In this document: piece by piece, positions 6,256-14,257 of the stretch
Numbering within the stretch: position 1 is the first letter of the stretch
Layout of the letters: every line of letters starts with the position of its first letter
NCBI RefSeq assembly: GCF_001949145.1
Contig: NW_019091450.1
Span: forward strand, 1,090,532 to 1,104,788
Reading direction: 5' to 3'
DNA length: 14,257 bases
Origin: Acanthaster planci
Lineage: Eukaryota; Echinodermata; Asteroidea; Valvatida; Acanthasteridae
Position numbers and translations under genes: made by a program
Notes under the pieces: model-generated
Seen by the model: only the letters and a program-made list of their open reading frames with translations
Databases searched by the model: none
Told to the model about the DNA's origin: nothing

Positions 6256-8579
6256 CAGTTACGTTGGCTCATTTCAGTACTGTTATCATGAATACAAATG
6301 TTATGAGTTTAAAAACTCGGGCGTTTTATACCCAACACTTAATTGTTGAAAGCGTTTGGTTATGGTGCAAATATGGCTTCTTTAGCCTACATTACTTGCG
6401 CGTGACGTTTGAAATGTTCACTCTGAGTTTTTTATATGAGCGAGGGGCAATATGGTGTTCTTACGGGTGATTGCACATGCAACGGTACCAAAAAGGGAGG
6501 GGGTCAGGTAGAAGTAAACCCACATATAGCGAGGCCTGTTTTTAGTGACAATTTCTGCAGAAACTATTAAACACAAGTGTAAAAAAATCAGAAAGGAAAA
6601 AAAACTCAAGGAATGAAAAAAAAGTCAAGTGTATTGTGTATCATAACCATCCGTGATGTACATTTACATACGTTGGAAAGTTCAGTTGGTCACTAACGCT
6701 TTGTAAATAAAGCCAACGCTAGAACAGAGCTAAAACAATTATAACAAATGAAATTTACACATGAAATGGCCATAGAACTTTAGGTGATTCCCGATGACCA
6801 TGACCCAGAGTCAAAATCAGAAAAATCCGGAAGAGGCGCCCAGTTCCCCAATCTATTACGGGATTGCAACCCCCCCAAAAAGGACCCACGCACGCTTTCG
6901 TTTAGAAACACCTTCAGATACGGTTTCCAAGCCTCAGATGAGCTTAAGTTACCGATGAGAGCGTTCTTAGTAGAAAACTTTCTTAGCTTAGTGTTGTTTG
7001 ATGATTTGAATATCGGTGAAAATATGCGACACACTTTGAAAAAATCAGTCACATGTCGCCAGAGCCACTTTTCAGTTGAAGGCATTTGAAAGAATCTTGT
7101 TCAGCACATGTATTTAAGCAATAGGAATCCTCAACATCTTAACATATCGGGTAAACACAACGTCCATTTTTGTCATACCGAACTGAGTGAAACATCAAAA
7201 CAAAAGTTCAAATTTGTCAACCTCAAAGTAAAACTCAAAAGTGGCTCCGGTGACTTGAGACTCATTTTTGCGGAGCAAGTCACATATAGTATAACAATCG
7301 GGTTGCCAACACTTTATGTACAGATGGAATGTTTTTCATCGAGGAAACCCTGAGTCTAAAACCCCTCTGTTGTTTACGCTGTGTGGATTTTGCAGATTTA
7401 TTTATTTGCGACACAAATGGCAATTTCATCATGTTAAGTTGCAAATACCGTTACAAACAGCTCCAGTTTGTTCAGGGTAACAGGTGATATCCAAGTGAAG
7501 TTGAATACTTCATACTCGGATATTTTCATAGAAGGTTGTGTTTTCAAGAGCATGGGTGTTATATTAGGTCCGAAAGCCTGTTTTAAAAATAAGTACAAAG
7601 TTATGTTTTAAGTACATAGTTGCTGTTTGCTGAATACCTGAACTGGAACAAATACCATCATTGAGTTCACGTGTATACATCTCTGTCAAGGGTAGCTGCA
7701 ATGAAATTTTCTTACATGAACATAGTTTTTAAAAAGCTTTTATACTCCTTTCCATTTTGTAGATATTACTTGTCATGTCTATTAATGTATTGATAAGTCC
7801 ACAATCTAAACATTAGAATACAAACCGTTAGCACGCATAAATATTTCAATTATTTCATCATTATTTGAAAGTGATAAGATAACTTACTACCTACAAAATG
7901 ATGCATTTACTTTTAAGTAAATATGTTGCTGCTTTGCACTTTGGCAATTTGCATGTTATCTTCTCTTTCGTAATATATAAATTTGATACTGTCATTTGAA
8001 GACGACAGCTGAGTAAGAGCAGAGCTACATTAAACTTTATTTGTCAACTGGCATTGGAATAGGGGTAGCCGGTCAGGAATGCACAAGACAAACATTTTGT
8101 AAGTTTGTGTTTTGAAAGTGTCCTTTGCAGTTTGTCATGATATGAATCATTGCATTTATTCACATTTTATATGTAGCCTTTTTATATGGTGCATGGTCTT
8201 TGATGTTTTAAGAAAGAACTTAGCGGCGTACATACGTTTGATATTTCAGTCCTGTTCGCACATTTTGATGGTAAGTTTTGCAGATTGTAAGTTTTGATTA
8301 TTGTAGGTAGGTTTTGTGGTCTTTTTGCCCTGTCCTGTGTTGTATTCACGGTTAAAAGCCTGTGTGGATGCGAGTTTAAATCTCTCGGAACTTCATTCTT
8401 AGTATGCAGATTGCCATATTTGTGTTATTTCTTAATGCATCCAGTGTATGGTAATGGCTTTTTTTCCTCGAGGTTGTGCTGTTAACATTTGCTTCTTTTC
8501 CAGGTACAAATTTCTTATTATGTCTTATACTTACGTTACTTTCATAGTTAATTGAAAGGTCGTGTGCGAATGACGTTTT

Positions 8580-9060
8580 GGAGAGGGTGAGGCACGGTGC
8601 TGATAAGTGGCGAATCTGGGATTTTCCGGGGGTGGGGCGTAATCCAGGATTTTACAAAGGGAAAGGTGTGAACTAAAGCAGCAATAGTAAAATTCCCGTG
8701 AGCGCTTAGCATGAAGCCCTTACGGCGCAGGGTGCGGGGCCCACCAAAGGATTCTAGGATTTGATTGTGATGAAGGCCCTCTGTGGTGCAATTTCAGGCA
8801 GTATGACCCCTTTTTTCCTTCTCCCTCTTTTTCTTCTTTTTTACTTTTTTTTTTTTGGTAAAAAAAAAAAAGCCGGGACGCCCCCACGGCCCCTCCTTGG
8901 ATGGATCCCTGCTGATATTCACTTGTATCCCCACGAAAAAACCTAGCACTGGTGTTTTTTGTCCTAGGTGACCCCAAAAAGTCCCGGACATCTCTTTTCA
9001 CCCCTGGCAGAAAATGTTCTGTCAACAGGTTCCCCCCTTTACACTTGCTCGAGTACTTGG
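8580..9060. repeat. GC-rich, repeat-like patch, possibly a dispersed element
   Basis: This patch is visibly richer in G and C than its flanks. It contains near-duplicate motifs (aatctgggatttt and aatccaggatttta, about 8612-8653), a pyrimidine-rich run (8808-8856), a T12/A12 inverted pair, and short inverted matches such as ccgggac (8873-8879) with gtcccgg (8981-8987). Its frames are low complexity and look non-coding. A dispersed non-autonomous element or an old retroposed fragment is possible. No clear boundaries were found. Confidence 0.35.
8845..8871. repeat. T12-GGT-A12 homopolymer inverted pair
   Basis: Twelve T (8845-8856), then GGT, then twelve A (8860-8871). The two runs form a perfect AT hairpin. 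Run lengths may be inexact because homopolymers are prone to sequencing error. Confidence 0.9.
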
Positions 9061-11283
9061 ATGTTGATGAAACATTCATGGAATGGGTTTGAATGCTAAC
9101 TTGTCGTTCTTGTTTCATTTTCTTGACATGTACATTCTGTGCTCTACATGACTCTTTGAAATTTTTTTTTTCCTAACAACCCACGCCTCAATAGTTTGAA
9201 CAGTATACACGCTTATTTATAACGTCAAAAGGACATTTTCATATTGTTTAATTTCGACGGACATTGATGCATGTAAATTGCTGTATTTTCAGTTTGATCA
9301 TGCAAAGAATACAACGTTGATATACTATATTACTGACTCAATGCTGTAAGTTTGTAACAGGCCATACCGTGGCCCACGATGCTTTCATATTCGACCAGTA
9401 TATTTATTCAAAGGAGTGTTTACAAACGTTTTAAGTTTCAAATTACTACGCCTTTAAAGAATGAAAGTTTATTTGAACGTATGTAGGATGCTGTTTAGGG
9501 ATATATAGGTAACTGCCATTGACATTACTGATCTCTTGCAAGTGATGCGCTATATTAGCTGCGTGCATCGCAATATTTCAGATGTCTTATCCATTGTCTG
9601 TCATTGTTCCTTAAGGAAAGGTATCAGTGGTGGACGTTGCGGCTTTTCATCCCTTTTCAAATTTTCAATTAAAAGTATGTTAGTTCTTCTTGCAGAGTGA
9701 AATTCTACGTGAATTATTTTTCTTGTTTTGAAACGTTGGGGCAGCTCAGCAGAATCGTTTCAACTAGGCATATCGCAATGCTGAAGAAAAACCCTGCAAT
9801 TTAATTATAATATAATGTTTGAAACATCTGCCCGAAGAAGAACGCCTCTAAATTTACGTTATAAGTGTGGGATGAATTGATGTTGTTCTTGCATGCTGGT
9901 CTAAGTGAAGGTCAAAATGAGTAGCTTATTACGTATTCTAGATTTGAATCCTACATGTGATATTGTTAACAGTAACTTCAGCATTCAGGAACTGCAATGG
10001 ACGCACAGAGATGTGCTGGAAAAAACAACTGCCAGTGGACTGTAATAAATCAAAGTTTCCTTCATCTTATTTGAAAATTCTAGGTAGGGGGTGTTGACCG
10101 TCAAATAACATGAAACGAGTTAGATATACATAGTTTGATGTTTGTTTGATGAGTCCGCGTGTATTGTAACTTCATATGATATAATCGATTTGTTTATGAG
10201 TGATGCTTTCAATTGTGAATGGTCTCGCAGTTTTCCCGATAGCAGTCTAATCCGTTTTGGTTATTGTTACGTGGGGAAACACACCTGTGGAGGCTATTGT
10301 GACTTTCGATTGTACTTTTAAATTAATGAATAAAACCAATTATAGTTTGTTTGAAGTTAAATAATGCTGAACTCGCCTGCTGGTCTCTATTGAAAAAGAC
10401 TTCCTTAGTGTGTTGTTTCTGTTTTATTCCCTTAATATTATGCACTGTACCCAATGCATGAAGATGCATATTGAAGAGCTTCTATTTAATTTTAAATTAG
10501 TTTATCATTCTAAAAGATATGCTTGTAGATCCTTGCCTTCCACAATAACTGATGATTTTTTTTTCCAAAACGTGTTACATGTAAGTGTCATTTGGTACCT
10601 TTCCGACTCCTATCATTTCACCCGTGGCCTGCAGTCAGTTTCAGTACTTTTTTCTTTTATCTAAATGCGACTTCATGATTTAATTCAATTAAAATGAAGT
10701 TTAAGGAAACACGATACACTCTTTCTGGTCATCAGGACTTCATAGTTTTGGAAAATTCCAGTTTTTAATATGGATACGTTTTATTTTGTCAATAAAATTT
10801 TTGTATTAATCCTTTCAGCGTCACCCCCTTCTGTGCCATACACCCTAGAATACCAACCCACAGAGAGACAAACCAGCTTAACACCTTTACCTAGAGTTGG
10901 TCCATGATTGCATATTATCCGCTACAGTTTGCTGTGAGCTTAGTGTGGCATTTTCACGCAGTGTGTGGTACACCAACATTTACACAGTGCACTTGTCATA
11001 TCAAACTTGCTAGTACCATCCATCTCACTAAGTCTTTGTTCGAATAAAATGAATTCTAGACATAATTCCAAATTTGGATACTGTATATTCTGTCAGCAGA
11101 GGAAAACTCGGAGAACACTATTCAAAGTAAGGATACAAAAAAAAGGAACATACAAAGTTCCTCCTCCCAAAAATTTGAAAGGAGAGGGATTTGAAATCAT
11201 GTAATTTCAACTTAATATTCGGCATAAACGTTAAAGTGGCTTTAAATAATGATTTGACCAACGGATAGTTGGTCCTTACTCAG
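9061..11283. other. Non-coding sequence, no gene recognised
   Basis: AT-rich, with short frames that do not resemble known proteins. A weak imperfect hairpin lies at 10670-10700 (acttcat...atgaagt). The frame at 10965-11204 has a Cys-x-x-Cys but no recognisable family pattern. No RNA gene was recognised. Confidence 0.5.
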
Positions 11284-11346
11284 CCAGCCCTGGGCTGGCC
11301 TGCCCCACAACACTGAAGCCCCCTTCAGTGTTGTGGGGCAGGCCAG
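11284..11346. repeat. Perfect 24-bp-arm hairpin with an overlapping 7-bp-arm palindrome
   Basis: Arm 11295-11318 is the exact reverse complement of 11323-11346 with only a CCCC spacer (11319-11322). Just upstream, CCAGCCC (11284-11290) and GGGCTGG (11292-11298) form a second palindrome that shares four bases with the first, so both cannot fold fully at once. The arms are GC-rich. Function is unknown; the loop is too short for a typical microRNA precursor. Confidence 0.95.
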
Positions 11347-11580
11347 GTTAAGGGAGTTTATCACACTGGAAATGGCGCGGCTTGGTTTCCTTCGAGGTTT
11401 TGTGCTGTAAATAAAGTAGTTGCGCTTCTAGGGACATTTTCTTTCTGAAAATATTCTACACCTTCAGAAATACAAAGGGGTGTTGTGAGTTTGAAGCAAT
11501 AACAAGACTCCGGTCTTTTTTATAATAGGTTTTTGGTCGCTGGCAGGTACTTGAAAAGATAGTGTCTTGTCTATTTAAGA

Positions 11581-11641
11581 TGGTCCCTGAAGGACACAAA
11601 CATTCACAACTGGTCCCTCAAGGGACACAAACATTCACAAC
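11581..11641. repeat. Tandem repeat, about 30/31 bp x 2
   Basis: Two adjacent units, 11581-11610 and 11611-11641, both start tggtccct and end cacaaacattcacaac. They differ by one substitution and one inserted G. Confidence 0.93.
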
Positions 11642-11663
11642 CAGTCGCTAATGTTTGCGTAAC

Positions 11664-11743
11664 GTCGTGAATTTATTCACGACTGGTCGTGAGTACTTGT
11701 CGTGAATGTTTTGGCGACATCGTGAATTTTTCACAAGTCGTGA
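11664..11743. repeat. Cluster of GTCGTGA heptamers in both orientations
   Basis: GTCGTGA occurs at 11664, 11686, 11699 and 11737. A one-base variant, ATCGTGA, is at 11719, and the inverse TCACGAC is at 11677. The first copy and the inverse copy form a perfect 20-bp palindrome, GTCGTGAATTTATTCACGAC with its two central T apart (11664-11683). It directly follows the tandem repeat, and the same attcac/gtgaat theme links the two. It may be a degenerate tandem or foldback repeat, or a multi-site binding region. Confidence 0.85.
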
Positions 11744-14230
11744 AAAACTTGCCCCCAGTCCCTCTACAGTCGAGTTTTATTAGGAGCATGCATAGAGGGC
11801 GCCTTCAAGTCTACAGACCATAGACTGGTATCTCAAAGACATCCTCGCCACTCCTTAACCCGTAGGGGTGCAGTCCACAAATTCAAGTGATAGTTTCTGG
11901 CCAGCTCATTAGTATCGAAAGTGCCATCGTTGTGTTTTTTGAAAAAGGAGCTTGTTCAGCCCCCGAAGTGGTAAGGCTGTAAATCTTTGCAAGGATCAAT
12001 TCCCTGGCTCTATAGGCTTGTATCCGATAGCAGAATGGATAAAGCAAAATAGGTTGAAAACGGTCGTAATTGCCCGAGAAAGTTGAGGGTATCCACATGA
12101 AAAATGGTTACAGGCATACTTCGAAAGTATCGCTTTTGGGGAGGTGATTTTATTTTTTGTGAATAATTTCAAATGTAATTCGTTAAACTACCAGAGATTG
12201 AAGAGAAATTGAAAGATTAGGGGCCAGACAGTAAATAAATCAGTGTTTCAGAAACCTGGAATGTTGGAATGCATGCAACTGGGCCCCGAACAAAGCTTAT
12301 TTTACACTGTTTTCAATGGGGCTTGAATTGGTGCACTGCACCCTTAGTAGTCTGATTCCCATCCCATACTTAGTCTCCCGGTGAGACGTATTTCGTATTT
12401 CCTCCCAGGAAAATAATTACGCTCGCGGTACTCATTGTCGTTCAGAATTGGAGTATGAGGTGCAGCAAAAACAAGCAATAATGCCCCCTTAAAGACTCGA
12501 CGGTGGAGGGAAGGAAATTTCATATCGCTACTTCATATATTTCTGGGACTTAATATTTTTGGAGATCGATATACCGCGTAACTACTCTTTTCTTGCTGCC
12601 GACAATTATATGGCACACAACAGTTACATTTCATTACACAATTAATTCGAGCAGAATTTTGATGCTTTGTATAGGCCTACTTTCATTTATAATTCCATTT
12701 GTATTGACATGTTTATTTGTATCTATATTTGTCGTGTCCCTTGATACTTTTCTTATTCATATTTCTCTGTTGTTCATGTATTTACACGTTTATTTTTAAT
12801 TTGTCGTCTGTGCTCATGTTTTTTTTTGTTCGCGTTCATACTTCCTCTTAATTTCTGAAACAAATTCTGATTTGAAGGTGATTTGAAAAAATAATGCGAT
12901 CAGATTTGAAAGAAAATACGTCAACGGTCTTTCCCGTTAAAAACAACTTCCCCAGCTTATCCAAACAAACAAATTAAAGTGCCACGTGGATTAAGACCCG
13001 AGCAAACATCAGTAGTATTTCAAGTTATTGCAAATTGAATATTTTGCACGTAGTAGTGCATGTATACGTTTACGTGCGTGGATGTACGTGCACAAGTACA
13101 CACATAAATCAGGGCCGACCGCTCGACAGTGAGCCAAAATTGAAATTGATCAAACTAATAAAGGACAATTCGTAATAGCTTAAACATAACACAGTAACCT
13201 TTTTTTCACGCACTCTTTCAATTATCAAGGTATGCAGCATGTGTGGAGAAACTGGAGAACTATTCGAATTTTCGAGTTTAAAATATCCTTTTATACGTGT
13301 GGAAATGTAACATACACAGACATCTTTTACCCCATTTTTCTCCCAAAGGTCACTTATGAGGAACAAGAAACATCACAAAATGAAATCTGAAGCCTGACTA
13401 TATTACTCCGGTATAAATTCAGCAAACTTTTACAGAATGCGGAAGATCTCGGCAGATGGATTTTGAAATAGTAGCTTGCTGGCTGGCGTCGCCATTTTCA
13501 CAAGCAACAGATAGTAACCACGACTTTGCCAATTTTTAGCCTATGTGCACAAACTAAGTGGAAGGGGTGAACGTACGTGTATCCAGCAGGAATAGACTAA
13601 CATGACCATTTTTTTCCTTTTCAGTATTGGTTGATGTACCGCATCAACAATAGGAAAACCTAATGCCCTGGTCAATGCTAGTATTGTAATCACTTGAAAT
13701 ACACTTGAGGATTAATATCTAAGGAGGAATTTTTTTTTAATTATTAAAATAATTTTTTACCCGTTATTTCGAGTTTGTTGACACCATCATGACATGGATT
13801 AATGTGATACTATTGTTAGTCTGGTTTCCAGGTGTGATAATCTCTGATGTGCATATTATCGTACACCTGGGGTCACCACTCATGTGCATAGAAAATGAAG
13901 CAATTTGAGATTCACCATTAATTTTGCTTTTAGGCCTTAATTTGTATATTGCATGAATCAGCCTAAGTATAAAACAGTTTATTGCTGTGGTCAATTTTCA
14001 TGTCCTTCAACTGATAAAGCAGGTGCGTTATTTGTATTCACCGGTATCACGGGTGACGTGCGCCGAGTAACAGAGAATGGCGTGATATGCTGAGTTGAGT
14101 AAGCTGTGTGTTTTTCCAGGCAAAAAGGAGTAGTATAATAGTGACAGTTCCGGACCACACGCCCTTTTCACCGTTTTCAGCAAAAACTCCTGGGTAGTAC
14201 ATCGACGCATAAAATCAAGGGAATCCCCTA
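11744..14230. other. Non-coding sequence, no gene recognised
   Basis: Open frames on both strands are short, AT-biased and without family motifs. A T-rich tract spans about 12690-12840. A stretch of mostly alternating purine and pyrimidine lies at about 13050-13105. A small palindrome, GGTGCA-C-TGCACC, is at 12330-12342. No RNA gene was recognised. Confidence 0.5.
13625..13652. repeat. Short hairpin with 11 pairs and one bulge
   Basis: tattggttgatg (13625-13636) pairs with catcaacaata (13642-13652) across the loop taccg, with one bulged G in the left arm. Confidence 0.75.
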
Positions 14231-14252
14231 AAAATCTGGAATTCCAGATTTT
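14231..14252. repeat. Perfect 22-bp palindrome
   Basis: The segment is identical to its reverse complement. Its core is AATCTGGAATTCCAGATT, extended by two further bases on each side, with no spacer. It lies at the window edge, so any larger repeat it belongs to may be cut off. Confidence 0.95.
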
Positions 14253-14257
14253 AACAA

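Larger units (their letters stand above)
5431..8579. other. Non-coding sequence, no gene recognised
   Basis: Short AT-rich open frames on both strands lack recognisable domains, splice-site support or family motifs. At 6784-7089 both strands are open for about 100 codons, which is discussed as an observation. A-rich runs occur near 6582-6632, and a short GTAAGTTTTG direct repeat occurs at 8271-8297. A small inverted repeat (atttactt/aagtaaat) lies at 7905-7922. No RNA gene was recognised. Confidence 0.5.

Noticed and set aside
8112-8485. Two short cysteine-rich plus-strand frames
   Set aside because: They are in AT-rich DNA with no recognisable cysteine spacing or splice support, and each is about 60 codons, a length expected by chance.
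10130-10185. Hammerhead-ribozyme-like TTGATGAGTCC
   Set aside because: The core C before TGATGA is a T, no GAAA follows stem II at the right place, and no matching stem I or III was found.
10965-11204. 79-codon frame with Cys-x-x-Cys and a basic C-terminus
   Set aside because: A single Cys pair with no second metal-binding pair and no family match I can name. The A-rich DNA explains the Lys content.
11883-12098. 71-codon minus-strand frame containing RARELILAKIY
   Set aside because: The helix-like stretch is suggestive, but no family is recognised and it is next to repeat-rich sequence. It may be a repeat remnant.
12593-12799. Hydrophobic 68-codon frame on the plus strand
   Set aside because: The T-rich DNA here encodes Leu, Ile and Phe by composition alone. 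There is no family motif, and the upstream context shows no exon or start signal.
1-14257. tRNA, rRNA and CRISPR arrays
   Set aside because: I looked for cloverleaf-type B-box sequences, conserved rRNA blocks and evenly spaced repeats on both strands and saw none. A covariance-model scan would settle small RNAs.

Overview
The window looks like non-coding-rich animal DNA. It is AT-rich, has no bacterial-style operons, contains a splice acceptor, and carries the last exon of an animal G-protein coupled receptor and the decayed remains of a DIRS-type retrotransposon. The LGR/GRL101-like receptor type and the DIRS remnant suggest a marine invertebrate, perhaps a hemichordate, echinoderm, cephalochordate or lophotrochozoan. 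Species cannot be settled from this sequence alone.

Layout. Positions 1-550 hold no gene I can recognise, only a short (ACA)n microsatellite. Positions 551-2628 are a degenerate DIRS-like retrotransposon on the plus strand: an RNase H region (571 to about 1180), an overlapping tyrosine recombinase region (about 1139-2200), and a terminal or complementary-repeat zone (2303-2628). That zone contains an 85-bp interrupted palindrome, a 50-bp inverted repeat matching at 47 of 50 positions, and paired octamer-like motifs. The reverse transcriptase is absent, and the reading frames carry stops and frameshifts. Positions 2629-3879 look like intron, with a perfect 20-bp palindrome and a 38-bp tandem duplication.

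Positions 3880-5116 form the terminal coding exon of a leucine-rich-repeat/relaxin-receptor-like GPCR. It encodes the cysteine-rich hinge, all seven membrane helices and the cytoplasmic tail. The ligand-binding ectodomain must be encoded upstream of the window or in exons I cannot see. The receptor has Asp-Cys-Phe where the family usually has a DRY-like motif. A probable 3' UTR and an AATAAA signal follow, to about 5430.

From 5430 to 14257 I recognise no protein or RNA gene. This stretch has repeat-like patches at 5470-5660 and 8580-9060, a perfect 24-bp-arm hairpin at 11295-11346 with an overlapping smaller palindrome, a tandem repeat plus a dense cluster of GTCGTGA heptamers at 11581-11743, and a perfect 22-bp palindrome at 14231-14252.

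The only probably functional gene is the receptor. The DIRS remnant lies upstream on the same strand. If the receptor's ectodomain exons are further upstream, the remnant sits inside one of its introns.
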